From contig NZ_FXWJ01000002.1 in the NCBI RefSeq assembly GCF_900177795.1, positions 124,001 to 188,000 on the forward strand: a DNA stretch of 64,000 bases, written 5' to 3'. The notes beneath the pieces are model-generated. The model had not been told where the DNA came from and ran no database searches. It saw only the letters and a list, made by a program, of their open reading frames with translations. Positions 18,041 to 28,715 of this stretch are shown in pieces; the first letter of the stretch is position 1; every line of letters begins with the position of its first letter. This DNA is from Plantibacter elymi (nom. nud.) (GTDB lineage Bacteria; Actinomycetota; Actinomycetes; Actinomycetales; Microbacteriaceae). The translations under genes and the position numbers were made by a program.

Positions 18041-18998
18041 TCGTAGACCTGCCAGACACGACCACGAGCAAGCTCTCGAAAGCGCTCGTGACCATCCGCG
18101 AGGACGGCGGCGCCGTCGCCCTGGGTCGCGTGCTCACCCTGGTGATCTCGACGCGGCTCGGAGCCGAGGAGGAGGCCATCGAGGCCGCCAACGAGGCCTC
18201 CCGCGAGCACCCCATGCGGGTCATCGTCCTCTCCACCGAGCACGACGACCAGCACTCCTCCATCGGGGACCGGCTCGACGCCCAGATCCGCGTCGGCGGC
18301 GACGCCGGAGCGAGCGAGGTCGTCATCCTCCGCGCCTACGGTGCGGTCGCCGAGAACGAGGAGAGCCTCGTGACCGGTCTGCTCCTGCCCGATGCGCCCG
18401 TGGTCGCCTGGTGGCCCGGTGAGGCGCCGGAACGCGTCTCGACGTCACCGATCGGCCGCATCGCCCAGCGTCGCATCACCGACGCGTCCGCGGCGGCGGA
18501 CACCCACGCCGCCCTCCGCGGTCGCGCTGAGAACTACGCCCCCGGAGACACGGACTTCGCGTGGACCAGGCTCACACTCTGGCGTGCACAGCTCGCCGCG
18601 GTGCTCGACCAGCCGCCGTACGAGCCCGTCACGGCGATCGAGGTGTCCGGAGCTTCGGACTCTCCGTCGACCGAGCTGCTCGCCGCCTGGCTCCAGCTGC
18701 AGTTGCAGGTCGACGTGACCCACGAGCTCAGCATGGCGCACGGGTCGAGCGGCATCCACGGTGTCCGCCTCACGCGGGCGTCCGGCAACGTCGTCCTCGA
18801 GCGTCCCGTTCCCGACATCGCGACGCTGATCCAGCCCGGGCAGCCGACGCACGACCTCTCGCTCCCCGTCGCAGTCTGCGCGACTGCCTCGCCGAGGAGC
18901 TGCGCACGCTCGACCCGGACGTCCTGTACGGACAAGTCATCACCGTGGGCCTCCCCGGCCTCGGCGAGCCGGTCACGCTCCGCGCTCGGACCAGCTGA
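18037..18998 (+). CDS. opcA: OpcA, glucose-6-phosphate dehydrogenase assembly protein, with an apparent -1 frameshift
   Basis: OpcA is needed for full G6PDH activity in actinobacteria. From the ATG at 18037 the protein reads as a normal OpcA up to THDLSLP (about residue 277). At the C run 18864-18867 the frame is lost and the sequence becomes Ser/Arg-rich until a stop at 19086. One frame back, the expected C-terminus (RRSLRDCLAEELRTLDPDVL, then YGQVITVGLPGLGEPVTL) continues and stops at 18996-18998. That stop overlaps the pgl ATG as TGATG, as in a coupled operon. The intact product would be 320 residues. The cause may be one missing C from sequencing, a real mutation, or tRNA slippage at CCCC. 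Identity is firm; whether the gene works as written is not. Confidence 0.88.
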
Positions 18999-19786
18999 TG
19001 CCGACCGAGCGACGCGTCCTCGTCTACCAGGACCGCGACCAGCTGACGACCTCGGTCGCCAAGCGGTTCCTGTCCCGAACCCGTGAACTGCTCGAGTCGC
19101 AGGAGACGGTCCACGTCGTCCTGACGGGCGGTACGGTCGGCACGGGGACGCTCGCCGCCGTTGCCGCGTCGAAGGACCGCGACCGGGTGGACTGGTCCCG
19201 GGTGCACCTCTGGTGGGGAGACGAGCGCTGGGTCGCTCGGGACGACGCCGATCGGAACGAGCTGCAGGCACGCGAGGCCTTGCTGGAGACCCTGCTGGCA
19301 CTCCCGGAGCGTGGCCTCGTCGCCGAACACGTGCACGGATACCCGGCGCCGGAGGACGGCATCGACCTCGACGCCGCTGCGGTGCGCTACGCGGACGAGC
19401 TCCGTCGGTTCGCGCGGCCCGGCGAGGACCACCCGCGGTTCGACATCACGTTCCTGGGTGTCGGTCCCGACGGTCACGTCGCGTCGCTCTTCCCGGAGCG
19501 GGCCGAGGTCTCGGTCACCGACACCTCGGTCGTGCCGGTGCGGAACTCCCCCAAGCCGCCGTCGGAACGACTCAGCCTGACCCGGCCGGCGATCAACTCC
19601 TCCGTGCGGGTCTGGCTCGTCCTCGCCGGCGCCGACAAGGCGTCGGCACTCGGCCTCGCCCTTGCTGGTGCCAGCTACAACGAGGTCCCCGCCGCCGGGG
19701 CCAAGGGACGCAAACGGACGGTGTTCTTCGTCGACCAGGATGCTGCCGCAGAGGTCCCGGATTCATTGATCCTCCCGGAGTACTAG
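18998..19786 (+). CDS. pgl: 6-phosphogluconolactonase
   Basis: A 262-residue lactonase of the DevB/Pgl (NagB-like) family that hydrolyses 6-phosphogluconolactone made by Zwf. Family marks are VLTGGTVG (about residue 44), WWGDERWVARDDADRNE and the central FLGVGPDGHVASLFPE. The ATG at 18998 overlaps the TGA of the corrected opcA frame. It is the last gene of the pentose phosphate operon and is followed by a very strong hairpin. No gnd gene is found next to it. Confidence 0.96.
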   Translation: MPTERRVLVYQDRDQLTTSVAKRFLSRTRELLESQETVHVVLTGGTVGTGTLAAVAASKDRDRVDWSRVHLWWGDERWVARDDADRNELQAREALLETLLALPERGLVAEHVHGYPAPEDGIDLDAAAVRYADELRRFARPGEDHPRFDITFLGVGPDGHVASLFPERAEVSVTDTSVVPVRNSPKPPSERLSLTRPAINSSVRVWLVLAGADKASALGLALAGASYNEVPAAGAKGRKRTVFFVDQDAAAEVPDSLILPEY

Positions 19787-19812
19787 CGGGAGGCCGGTCG
19801 CCGAGCCGGTGC

Positions 19813-19870
19813 CACCACCTATGCGGAAAGGCCGTTCCCCGAGGGGAACGGCCTTTCCGCATAGGTGGTG
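19813..19870. terminator. Bidirectional terminator: 28-bp perfect stem with a two-base loop
   Basis: Arms 19813-19840 and 19843-19870 are exact reverse complements around GA. It lies between the convergent ends of pgl (plus) and rbpA (minus). The stem contains AAAGGCC/GGCCTTT in its middle. It is the longest perfect inverted repeat I found in the window. Confidence 0.85.
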
Positions 19871-19878
19871 CTGTCCGA

Positions 19879-20241
19879 CTACTTCGCTGCCGTACCGCGG
19901 CGTGCCCGGAGCTGCTGGAGTGCCTCTTCGAGCAGCTGCTCGGCCTCTTCCTCCGTGCGTCGTTCCTTCACGTAGGCGAGGTGGGTCTTGTACGGCTCGA
20001 GCTTCGCGACCTCCGGCGGGTTCGCCTTGTCGCGACCGGCCGGCAGGCCGGACGTCGGGCAGTCGATCGTCTCCGGGATCTCCTCGTCGGGGACGTTCGC
20101 CGCGAAGTGGCGGACGGTCTCGTTGCCGAGGGCGTCCCAGTAGGAGATGGCGATGCGGTCCGCGTGGTAGCCGTGGTCCTGCTCGCCCATGGGACCGGCG
20201 CCGACGCGTGATCCCCTGATAGCGCTTCCGCCTGATGCCAT
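19879..20241 (-). CDS. rbpA: RbpA, RNA polymerase-binding protein
   Basis: A 120-residue actinobacterial transcription factor that binds the RNA polymerase sigma subunit and promoter DNA and stabilises the open complex. Seen are the N-terminal AIRGSRVGAGPMGE (basic linker type), YWDALGNETVRHFA, the DCPTSGLPAG segment, and a C-terminal helix rich in Glu/Leu (the sigma interaction region). The ATG at 20241 is preceded by AGAGGAAAC. An upstream in-frame extension to 20592 is out of character. It is monocistronic or shares transcripts with secG upstream. Confidence 0.96.
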   Translation of the reverse strand: MASGGSAIRGSRVGAGPMGEQDHGYHADRIAISYWDALGNETVRHFAANVPDEEIPETIDCPTSGLPAGRDKANPPEVAKLEPYKTHLAYVKERRTEEEAEQLLEEALQQLRARRGTAAK

Positions 20242-20327
20242 GGTGTTTCCTCTTTCTCGTACTGTCGAGAGTGGTTCGGGTGTGGTGCGTCGAGTTGCGT
20301 CCCCGGGAACGGGGCTTCGCGGCCGGT

Positions 20328-20576
20328 CTAGGCGGCGGCGAACTTCGTCAGGAGCCCGATCACGACGATGCAGGCACCCCAGGTCAGGCCGAGGATGACG
20401 GTGAAGCGGTTGAGGTTGCGCTCGGCGACCCCTGACGAACCAAGGTTGCTGGAGGAGCCGCCGCCGAACATGTCGGACAGACCGCCGCCGCGGCCCTTGT
20501 GCAGCAGGATCAGGAAGGTGAGCAGGAGGCTGGTGATGCCGAGCAGCACCTGCAGGATGACCTGGAGAATCTCCAC
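20328..20576 (-). CDS. secG: SecG, preprotein translocase subunit
   Basis: An 82-residue membrane protein with two transmembrane helices (about residues 3-24 and 56-77) and the conserved cytoplasmic loop LLHKGRGGGLSDMFGGG. SecG associates with SecYE and assists SecA-driven export. The GTG at 20576 follows AAAGGT; the longer in-frame start at 20648 would add 24 polar residues and was rejected. Its location downstream of gap-pgk-tpiA is the classic actinobacterial order, although a strong hairpin separates it from tpiA. Confidence 0.94.
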   Translation of the reverse strand: MEILQVILQVLLGITSLLLTFLILLHKGRGGGLSDMFGGGSSSNLGSSGVAERNLNRFTVILGLTWGACIVVIGLLTKFAAA

Positions 20577-20621
20577 GTGAGACCTTTCGCATTCGCGTTC
20601 AGAGGGGCTGAACCGCCGTCC

Positions 20622-20627
20622 AGTATA
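20622..20627 (-). promoter_or_regulatory. Putative -10 box of secG
   Basis: The minus-strand hexamer is TATACT, about 45 bases upstream of the secG start and just downstream of the tpiA terminator. It gives secG its own transcription start near 20615. Confidence 0.5.
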
Positions 20628-20643
20628 CCTCGACGGTTCAGCG

Positions 20644-20687
20644 GACACGGCTCGGCCCGCGGCTGGTGCCGCGGGCCGAGCCGTGTC
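20644..20687 (-). terminator. Terminator after tpiA
   Basis: A 19-bp perfect stem (20644-20662 with 20669-20687) with the six-base loop CTGGTG. It lies 24 bases downstream of the tpiA stop on the minus strand. Confidence 0.8.
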
Positions 20688-20711
20688 GGTGCTGCTGGTG
20701 CAGCAGGTCGG

Positions 20712-21515
20712 TCAGAGTCCGACGTGCTGCGAGAAGCGGGCGATCCCGGCGAACTCCTCGGCGAGCAGGCTCGCACCGCCGACGAGGGCACCGTCGACGT
20801 CGGGTTCGCGCATGAAGCCAGCGATGTTCGAGGCCTTCACCGAACCGCCGTACAGGATCCGCGTGCGCTGCGCCGCTTCGTCGCCGAGGACCTCGGCGAG
20901 CGTGCTGCGTAGAGCGGCTGCGACCTGCTGCGCCTGGTCGGGCGTCGCCGCCTGACCGGAACCGATGGCCCACACCGGCTCGTAGGCCACGACGATGTCC
21001 GCGTCCGGTGCGAGTCCTTCGATGGCCGCCTTGAGCTGCGCCACGGGGACGGCCGACGGGCCGTGTTCCTCGAGGTCTTCGGCGGTCTCACCGATGCAGA
21101 TGACGGGGACGAGGCCGTGTCGCACGGCTGCCGCCGTCTTCGCCTGGACGACCTCGTCGGTCTCGTTGTGCAGGGTGCGGCGCTCGGAGTGTCCGACGAG
21201 CACGTAGCGGCAGTCGAGCTTCGCGAGGAAGGCTCCGGAGATCTCACCGGTGTAAGCGCCCGAGTCGTGCTGCGACAGGTCCTGCGCGCCGTAGGCCAGC
21301 TTGAGCTTGTCGGCGGCGACGATCGTCTGGACCGAGCGGAGGTCCGTGAACGGCGGGAAGATGGCCACCTCGGCGTCGGCGTAGTCGTGCTTGCCGTCCT
21401 TCAGCGTCCAATCGAGCTTCTGGACGAGGGCGATCGCCTGGAGGTGGTCCAGGTTGAGCTTCCAGTTGCCGGCGATCAGGGGCACACGCGTGCGCCCGGG
21501 GGTTACTGCTGCCAT
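20712..21515 (-). CDS. tpiA: Triose-phosphate isomerase
   Basis: A 267-residue TIM-barrel enzyme interconverting dihydroxyacetone phosphate and glyceraldehyde 3-phosphate. Present are GNWKLN (catalytic Lys, residue 18), LVGHSERR (catalytic His) and AYEPVWAIGSG (catalytic Glu), as well as the C-terminal GGSVKASN phosphate loop and GGASL. The ATG at 21515 overlaps the end of pgk by 13 bases, so the genes are co-translated. Confidence 0.97.
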   Translation of the reverse strand: MAAVTPGRTRVPLIAGNWKLNLDHLQAIALVQKLDWTLKDGKHDYADAEVAIFPPFTDLRSVQTIVAADKLKLAYGAQDLSQHDSGAYTGEISGAFLAKLDCRYVLVGHSERRTLHNETDEVVQAKTAAAVRHGLVPVICIGETAEDLEEHGPSAVPVAQLKAAIEGLAPDADIVVAYEPVWAIGSGQAATPDQAQQVAAALRSTLAEVLGDEAAQRTRILYGGSVKASNIAGFMREPDVDGALVGGASLLAEEFAGIARFSQHVGL

Positions 21516-22720
21516 CCGAGGACCTCCAGTCCAGGCAGGCGCTTGCCCTCGAGGAACTCGAGGCTGGCGCCGCCACCAGTTGAGATGTGACCGAACTGGT
21601 CATCATCGAAGCCGAGCGCACGAACCGCTGCGGCCGAGTCACCGCCACCGACGACGCTCAGGCCGTCCGTGCGGGTGAGTGCTTCAGCGACCGCGCGCGT
21701 ACCGGCGGCGAAGGGCGCGAGTTCGAACACGCCCATCGGGCCGTTCCAGAACACCGTCTTGGACGCGGCGACGATCTCGGCGAACGCTGCAGCCGTGTCC
21801 GGTCCGATGTCGAGTCCGAGTCCTGACGCACCGAACGGGGTGTCCTCGATGGCGTCGGCCGGGCGCACGACGTGCTCGGCGTCGGCACCGAACGCCGAGG
21901 CGACGACGACGTCGGTCGGCAGGACGATCGTCACTCCGAGCTCGTCGGCCTTCGCGAGGTACCCGCGGACGGTTTCGATCTGGTCTGCTTCGAGCAGGCT
22001 CGAACCGACGGCGTGCCCCTGGGCGGCGAGGAAGGTGAACAACATGCCACCGCCGATGAGCAGCGAGTCGACGCGCGGCAGCAGGTGGCCGATGACGCCC
22101 AGCTTGTCGGACACCTTCGAGCCGCCCAGGACGACGGTGTAGGGGCGCTCCGGGCCCTCGGTGAGACGGTCGAGGACCTCGAGCTCGGCGGCGATGAGCA
22201 GCCCGGCAGCGCTCGGGAGCAGCTTCGCGAGCTCGTACACGCTCGCCTGCTTCCGGTGGACGACACCGAAGCCGTCGGAGACGACGACGTCGCCGAACGC
22301 GGCGAGCTTGGCGGCGAACGCCTCGCGTTCGCCGGCGTCCTTGCTGGTCTCGGCCGAGTTGAAGCGCAGGTTTTCGAGCAGCACGACGTCACCGTCGGTC
22401 TGCGCGGCGACGGCGTCGGTCGCGGCACTGCCGACGGTGTCGGCGGCGAAGGTCACGGGCTTGCCGAGGAGTTCGGACAACCGCTGCGCCACGGGCGCAA
22501 GGCTGTACTTCGCGTCGGGTGTGCCGTCTGGGCGGCCGAGGTGCGAGACGATGACGACACGCGCACCCTGGTTGATGAGCGCGTTGAGGGTGGGGAGTGC
22601 CGCGCGGATGCGGCCGTCATCGGTGATGACGCCGTCCTTGAGCGGAACGTTGAGGTCGAGGCGGACGACGGCTCGGCGACCGCTGAGGTCGCCCAGCGAG
22701 TCGAGGGTGCGGAGGGTCAT
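21503..22720 (-). CDS. pgk: Phosphoglycerate kinase
   Basis: A 405-residue two-domain kinase that makes ATP from 1,3-bisphosphoglycerate. N-terminal VRLDLNVPLKDG and SHLGRPDG, the hinge region LGGSKVSDKLGVI, and the C-terminal GGGDSAAAV and STGGGASLEFLEG are all seen. Its end overlaps tpiA. A hairpin lies between it and gap, so some transcripts may end or be processed there. Confidence 0.97.
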   Translation of the reverse strand: MTLRTLDSLGDLSGRRAVVRLDLNVPLKDGVITDDGRIRAALPTLNALINQGARVVIVSHLGRPDGTPDAKYSLAPVAQRLSELLGKPVTFAADTVGSAATDAVAAQTDGDVVLLENLRFNSAETSKDAGEREAFAAKLAAFGDVVVSDGFGVVHRKQASVYELAKLLPSAAGLLIAAELEVLDRLTEGPERPYTVVLGGSKVSDKLGVIGHLLPRVDSLLIGGGMLFTFLAAQGHAVGSSLLEADQIETVRGYLAKADELGVTIVLPTDVVVASAFGADAEHVVRPADAIEDTPFGASGLGLDIGPDTAAAFAEIVAASKTVFWNGPMGVFELAPFAAGTRAVAEALTRTDGLSVVGGGDSAAAVRALGFDDDQFGHISTGGGASLEFLEGKRLPGLEVLGWQQ

Positions 22721-22763
22721 GAGGAGGGTCTTTCTCTGCGCTGAGCCACGACCACCGACGAAG

Positions 22764-22804
22764 CCGAACGGGCGCCCTGAAGATGATTCAGGACGCCCGT
22801 TCGG
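22764..22804 (-). terminator. Hairpin between gap and pgk (terminator or processing site)
   Basis: An 18-bp stem with one mismatch (22764-22781 with 22787-22804) and a GATGA loop. It lies after the gap stop and before pgk on the minus strand. It may lower pgk-tpiA expression relative to gap or stabilise the gap mRNA. Confidence 0.6.
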
Positions 22805-22856
22805 ACCATGCGGCGTCTGGCTGCTCGGGTGAGGAGTGCTGCAGACAGCCGGTCGG

Positions 22857-23984
<1,128 letters not shown>

Positions 23985-23988
23985 TCAA

Positions 23989-24615
23989 CTACGACAGTAC
24001 CAGCAGGCCGTTGGTCTGCTTGCGCGCGACCTCGAAGCGTGCCTGGACGTCGGCCCAGTTGACGATGTTCCAGAACGCCTTGACGTAGTCGGCGCGGACG
24101 TTCTTGTAGTCGAGGTAGTAGGCGTGCTCCCAGACGTCGAGCAGCAGCAGCGGGACGGTGCCGGCCGGGAAGTTGCCCTGCTGGTCGAAGAACTGCTGGA
24201 TGTTGATGCGCTGACCGAGGGTGTCCCAGGTGAGCGCGGCCCATCCGGAACCCTGCACGCCGAGCGCCGCGGCGGTGAAGTGCGCCTGGAACTTGTCGAA
24301 GCTGCCGAAGTACTCGTCGACGGCCGACTCGAGCTCGCCGGTCGGCTTGTCGCCGCCGTCCGGGGAGAGGTTGTTCCACCAGATGGTGTGGTTGACGTGA
24401 CCGCCGAGGTTGAACGCGAGGTCCTTCTCAAGCTTGTTGACGTTCGTGAAGTCGTTGGCGTCGCGGGCCTCAGCGAGCTTCTCGAGGGCCGTGTTCGCAC
24501 CGGCCACGTAGGTGGCGTGGTGCTTGTCGTGGTGGAGCTCGGTGATGGTCGCACTGATGTGCGGCTCGAGCGCACTGTAGTCGTACGGCAATTCGGGCAG
24601 TGAGTAAACAGCCAT
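23989..24615 (-). CDS. sodA: Superoxide dismutase, Mn/Fe family
   Basis: A 208-residue dismutase that converts superoxide to hydrogen peroxide and oxygen. All four metal ligands are in place: H28 ([10 protein letters not shown]), H76 ([10 protein letters not shown]), D160 and H164 ([15 protein letters not shown]). No signal peptide is present, so it is cytoplasmic. GGAGATC precedes the ATG. It stands alone between whiA and gap, with its own -10 box and terminator. Mn versus Fe use cannot be decided reliably by eye. Confidence 0.96.
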   Translation of the reverse strand: MAVYSLPELPYDYSALEPHISATITELHHDKHHATYVAGANTALEKLAEARDANDFTNVNKLEKDLAFNLGGHVNHTIWWNNLSPDGGDKPTGELESAVDEYFGSFDKFQAHFTAAALGVQGSGWAALTWDTLGQRINIQQFFDQQGNFPAGTVPLLLLDVWEHAYYLDYKNVRADYVKAFWNIVNWADVQARFEVARKQTNGLLVLS

Positions 24616-24678
24616 TCTTCGTGATCTCCTCGTGTTGTCCCGTGCGCTGTCTGCACACGGCTCTGAGCGTCATCACCC

Positions 24679-24684
24679 AGTCTA
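24679..24684 (-). promoter_or_regulatory. Putative -10 box of sodA
   Basis: The minus-strand hexamer is TAGACT, about 65 bases upstream of the sodA ATG, giving a leader of about 57 bases. The -35 region is weak. Confidence 0.4.
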
Positions 24685-24770
24685 GTGAGCGGCAACCGTC
24701 GGGAGTCGGGGCTTGTTCCCAGGATGACGAACCGCGACGATGGCGGGTCGGCGAGGCTTCACGAGCTGTT

Positions 24771-25748
24771 TCAGTCCTCGTAATCCGCTGGGAGGTTGGC
24801 GTCCGTGCCGGGGATGCCGAGATCGCTCGCGTGCTTGTCCGCCATGGCGAGCAGGCGCCGGATGCGGCCGGCGATGGCGTCCTTCGTCATGGGAGGGTCG
24901 GCGAAGTGGCCTAGTTCGTCGAGGCTGGCCTCACGGTGGTCGAGGCGCAGGGCACCGGCGTACTGCAGGTGGTCGGGGACCTCGTCGCCGAGGATCTCGA
25001 GGGCGCGTTCGACGCGCGCGCAGGCCGCCACGGCCGCCTGGGCGGAGCGGCGCAGGTTGGCGTCGTCGAAGTTGACGAGGCGGTTCGCGGTCGCCCGGAC
25101 CTCCTTGCGCTGCCGCATCTCCTCCCAGGAGGTGACGGTGCCGGTGGCCCCCATGAGCGACAGCATGCCGCTGATCGCGTCGCCTTCGCGGATGACGACA
25201 CGATGGATGCCGCGCACCTCACGTGCCTTCGCGGAGACACCGATGCGGCCGGCGGCACCGACGAGCGCCATCGCGGACTCGTTGCCGGGGCACACGACGT
25301 CGAGTGACGCGGATCGACCGGGGTCGGTGAGGGACCCCGTCGCGAGGAACGCCCCCCGCCAGACAGCGGCGAGTTCGTCGCGCGACCCGGTGGTCAGCCG
25401 GTTCGGTAGCCCGCGGACCGCACGCCGTCGGGCGTCGAGGAGTCCGGTCTGCCGGGCGAGGGTCTCGCCGCCCTCGATGACGCGCACCACGAACAGGCTC
25501 GGTTTGCCGGAGCTGCCGGGGTTCTGCACCAGGATCTCGCTGCGGATCCCGTAGAGCTCGCCGATGTCGCGACGCACCCGCTGGGCGAGGGTCGGACTGT
25601 CGAGTTCGGCTTCGATCGCCACGCGTCCGGAGATCGTGTGGAGTCCGCCGGAGAAGCGGAGCAGGGACGCGAGCTCGGCCGCTCGGACCGAGTTGCGGGT
25701 CTCGCGGACGAGCGCCAGTTCGTTCTTGACGTCGGCGGTGAGGGCCAC
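24771..25748 (-). CDS. whiA: WhiA, DNA-binding developmental/cell-division regulator
   Basis: A 325-residue protein with the N-terminal LAGLIDADG-homing-endonuclease-like fold and C-terminal helix-turn-helix of WhiA. The N-terminus reads [20 protein letters not shown], and the C-terminal HTH is in [20 protein letters not shown]. In Streptomyces WhiA activates sporulation and division genes; non-sporulating actinobacteria keep it, probably for division control. The GTG at 25748 (AGGAACC upstream) gives the normal length; a start at 25802 would add 18 residues. It follows rapZ by 124 bases. The yvcK gene that commonly lies between them is absent. Confidence 0.95.
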   Translation of the reverse strand: MALTADVKNELALVRETRNSVRAAELASLLRFSGGLHTISGRVAIEAELDSPTLAQRVRRDIGELYGIRSEILVQNPGSSGKPSLFVVRVIEGGETLARQTGLLDARRRAVRGLPNRLTTGSRDELAAVWRGAFLATGSLTDPGRSASLDVVCPGNESAMALVGAAGRIGVSAKAREVRGIHRVVIREGDAISGMLSLMGATGTVTSWEEMRQRKEVRATANRLVNFDDANLRRSAQAAVAACARVERALEILGDEVPDHLQYAGALRLDHREASLDELGHFADPPMTKDAIAGRIRRLLAMADKHASDLGIPGTDANLPADYED

Positions 25749-25872
25749 GGTGGTTCCTATCTGTCGTGATCGCGCCGTCGGAGTGCGGCGTCGATCCTGC
25801 ATGTTCGCGATCCGGAGGCGTGGTGCCTCGGACCGTTCGGGCTCCGCCGCGGCTGCGTCGGGCCCAGGGGCG

Positions 25873-26754
25873 TCATTCGCGCCCGAGGTCTCGGTGCCGG
25901 ACGTGCACGGCGACGCCGGACTGGTTCCGCAGCCGGTCGGCGAGCTCGAGGGCGACCGCGACCGAGCGGTGCTTGCCCCCTGTGCAGCCGACGGCGATCG
26001 TTACGTGACGCTTATTCTCACGCTGGTATCCGGCGAGGACGGGTTCGAGGGCGTGGGCGTAGCCCTCGAGGAACTCGGCGGCTCCGGTCTGCGAGAGCAC
26101 GTACTCACTGACCTCGGGGTCCTGACCGCTCAACGCACGCAGCTCCGGAACCCAGAACGGGTTCGGGAGGAACCGCATGTCGGCGACGAGGTCGGCGTCG
26201 GGCGGCAGGCCGTACTTGAACCCGAAGCTCAGCACGGTGACCTGGACACCCGGTGTCTCCGCGCCGGCGAAGAGCTCGCGCGTGGTCGTGGCGAGCTGGT
26301 GGATGTTGAGGTCGCTCGTGTCGATGATGACATCGCTCGACTCACGGATCTCGCTCAGTCGGTGACGCTCCGCGACGATGCCGTCGAGGATCGTTCCCTC
26401 GCCCTGCAGCGGGTGCGGCCTGCGGACGGCTTCAAACCGGCGGACGAGCGCCGCGTCGGTCGCCTCCAGGAAGATCATGCGGAGGTGTGTCCCGCCCCGG
26501 AGCGCCGGCACGATCTCCTGCAGCTCGCTGAAGAAGTCGCGGCCGCGGACATCGACCACCGCGGCGATCCGCGGCAGACGTGATCCGGCGCGCTCGGCGA
26601 GGTCGACGAGGGGACGGAGCATCTGCGGGGGCAGGTTGTCGACGACGTACCAGCCGAGATCCTCGAGCGCGTTCGCGACGGTGGAGCGTCCGGCGCCGGA
26701 CATCCCCGTGACGATGAGGACTTCCTGCTGGTGCTGCGGCTGGCCCGGGGTCAT
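25873..26754 (-). CDS. rapZ: RapZ/YvcJ-type nucleotide-binding protein
   Basis: A 293-residue P-loop protein of the RapZ (formerly YvcJ) family. Walker A is [15 protein letters not shown] near the N-terminus, and the C-terminal conserved block is [17 protein letters not shown]. In enteric bacteria RapZ is an RNase adapter controlling GlmS; in Gram-positives it hydrolyses nucleotides and its role is less clear. I chose the ATG at 26754 with CGAGGAAAG upstream. The ATG at 26796 lies upstream of a TAGGCT -10 box (26786-26791) and overlaps uvrC. Neighbours are uvrC upstream and whiA downstream. Confidence 0.92.
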   Translation of the reverse strand: MTPGQPQHQQEVLIVTGMSGAGRSTVANALEDLGWYVVDNLPPQMLRPLVDLAERAGSRLPRIAAVVDVRGRDFFSELQEIVPALRGGTHLRMIFLEATDAALVRRFEAVRRPHPLQGEGTILDGIVAERHRLSEIRESSDVIIDTSDLNIHQLATTTRELFAGAETPGVQVTVLSFGFKYGLPPDADLVADMRFLPNPFWVPELRALSGQDPEVSEYVLSQTGAAEFLEGYAHALEPVLAGYQRENKRHVTIAVGCTGGKHRSVAVALELADRLRNQSGVAVHVRHRDLGRE

Positions 26755-26788
26755 CGACACGCTTTCCTCGAAGGTCTGAAGTCCCAGC

Positions 26789-28714
26789 CTACCCATTCCG
26801 CGAGGCCTGCGAGGGCTGTGCGGAGCCGGAGGTCAACGCCTCGTGCACCGTGGCCGCCAGTTTGTCGCCGATGCCCTTGACCTCGGTGATCTCGGCCGGC
26901 GTCGCGGTCTTCAGGCGGGCGACGGATCCGAAGTGCTTGAGCAGCTCGCGGACCTTCGCCGGACCGAGCCCCGGGATCTCGCCGAGGACGGTCGAGATGT
27001 CGCGCTTCCGCTTCTGTCGCTGGAAGCTGATGGCGAACCGGTGCGCCTCATCGCGGACACGTTGGAGGAGGAACAGCGCTTCGCTCCCCCGCGGCAGGAT
27101 CACCGGATACGGGTCGTCGGGCAACCAGATCTCCTCCAGTCGCTTCGCCAGTCCGCACAGGGTGATCCCGGTCAGGCCGGACTCCTCCAGAGCACGTGCG
27201 GCAGCGGCGACCTGCGGTTGCCCGCCGTCGACGATGAGGAGCTGCGGCGGATAGGTGAACTTCCGGCGCTTGCGCTCCCCCGTGGTCTCGTCGACCGTCT
27301 CGACGGGCTCGGACGACGTGAGGTGTGCGAGTCGCCGAGAGACGACCTGGTAGATCGAGTCGGTGTCGTCGGTGGACTCGGCGACGCCGAAGCGACGGTA
27401 CTCGTCCTTGCGGGACAGCCCGTCCTCGAAGACCACCATCGACGCCACGATGTTGGTACCGCTCAGGTGCGACACGTCGAAGCACTCGATCCGCAGCGGT
27501 GCCTCGGGCATCCCGAGCGCGTCGCGGATGTCCTCGAGCGCCTGGGTCCTGGCGACGAAGTCGGAGCTGCGCCGGGTCTTGTAGAGCATGAGGGCCTGCT
27601 TGGCGTTGACGACCGCGGTCTCCATGAGCGTCGCCTTCTCGCCACGCTGGGCGACGCGGAGGGCGACCTTCGAGCCGCGGCGTTCGGCAAGCCAGTCCTC
27701 GAGGCTCTCGGCGTCGTCCGGCAGTTCCGGGACGAGTACCTCCCGCGGGACCTCGGTCCCGCTCGCGGCGGCGTACACCCGCTGGACGACGCTGTCGACG
27801 AGCTCGGCGGTCGACATGTCGAGCTCCTTGTCGACGGTCCACGACCGCACACCGCGGATGCGGCCGCCACGGACGATGAACTGCTGCACCGACGCGGCGA
27901 GCTCGTCGTGGTCGATGCCGAACAGGTCGGCGTCCACGGCGTCGCGCAGGACGACCGCGCTCTTCGCGAGCACCTGGTCGAGCGCCTGGAGCTGATCCCG
28001 GTAGACGGCGGCGGACTCGTAGTCCTGGCGGGCCGCGGCGGCCTTCATGTCGGCGGTGATGCGCGTCGTGAAGCGGCGGTCGTTGCCGACCATGAACGAG
28101 ACGAAGTCGTCGACGATCGCGCGGTGCTCCTCGATGGTGACCTTGCCGGAGCAGGGGCCGCCGCACCGCCCGATCTGACCGGGGAAACAGGGCTTCCCCG
28201 AGGCCATGGCCCGCTTGTACGCCGAGTCGGAGCAGGTGCGGATCGGGAAGACCTTGATCATGAGGTCGACCGTGTCGTGGACGGCCCAGATCTTCGGGTA
28301 CGGACCGAAGTACTTGGCCCCCGGGATCCGGGTGTTCCGGGTGACCATGACGCGCGGCGCCTCGTCACCGAGGGTGACCGCGAGGTACGGATACGACTTG
28401 TCGTCGCGGAACTTGACGTTGAACGGCGGGTCGTACTCCTTGATCCACGTGTACTCGAGCTGCAGCGCCTCGACGTCGCTGCCGACCGTCGTCCAGGTGA
28501 CCCCGGTCGCGGTCGTCACCATGCGGCGCGTTCGCTCGTGCAGCGTGTGCAGGGGCGCGAAGTAGTTGCTGAGCCTCGCGCGGAGGTTCATCGCCTTGCC
28601 GACGTAGAGCACCCGGCCCGAGTCGTCGCTGAAGCGATACACGCCGGGCATGGTGGGGATCTCCCCCGCCTTCGGCCGGTACGCCAGACCACTTCCGCCG
28701 CGGACGGCCACCAC
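26789..28714 (-). CDS. uvrC: UvrC, excinuclease ABC subunit C
   Basis: A 641-residue nuclease that makes both incisions in nucleotide excision repair. Domains in order: N-terminal GIY-YIG nuclease ([22 protein letters not shown]), UVR domain for UvrB contact ([19 protein letters not shown], about residue 230), the RNase H-like nuclease ([20 protein letters not shown]), and a C-terminal tandem helix-hairpin-helix ([18 protein letters not shown]). The GTG start is one base after the uvrA stop, so uvrA and uvrC form one translational unit. A second GTG at 28711 is possible. Confidence 0.97.
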   Translation of the reverse strand: MVAVRGGSGLAYRPKAGEIPTMPGVYRFSDDSGRVLYVGKAMNLRARLSNYFAPLHTLHERTRRMVTTATGVTWTTVGSDVEALQLEYTWIKEYDPPFNVKFRDDKSYPYLAVTLGDEAPRVMVTRNTRIPGAKYFGPYPKIWAVHDTVDLMIKVFPIRTCSDSAYKRAMASGKPCFPGQIGRCGGPCSGKVTIEEHRAIVDDFVSFMVGNDRRFTTRITADMKAAAARQDYESAAVYRDQLQALDQVLAKSAVVLRDAVDADLFGIDHDELAASVQQFIVRGGRIRGVRSWTVDKELDMSTAELVDSVVQRVYAAASGTEVPREVLVPELPDDAESLEDWLAERRGSKVALRVAQRGEKATLMETAVVNAKQALMLYKTRRSSDFVARTQALEDIRDALGMPEAPLRIECFDVSHLSGTNIVASMVVFEDGLSRKDEYRRFGVAESTDDTDSIYQVVSRRLAHLTSSEPVETVDETTGERKRRKFTYPPQLLIVDGGQPQVAAAARALEESGLTGITLCGLAKRLEEIWLPDDPYPVILPRGSEALFLLQRVRDEAHRFAISFQRQKRKRDISTVLGEIPGLGPAKVRELLKHFGSVARLKTATPAEITEVKGIGDKLAATVHEALTSGSAQPSQASRNG

Positions 28715-28715
28715 G

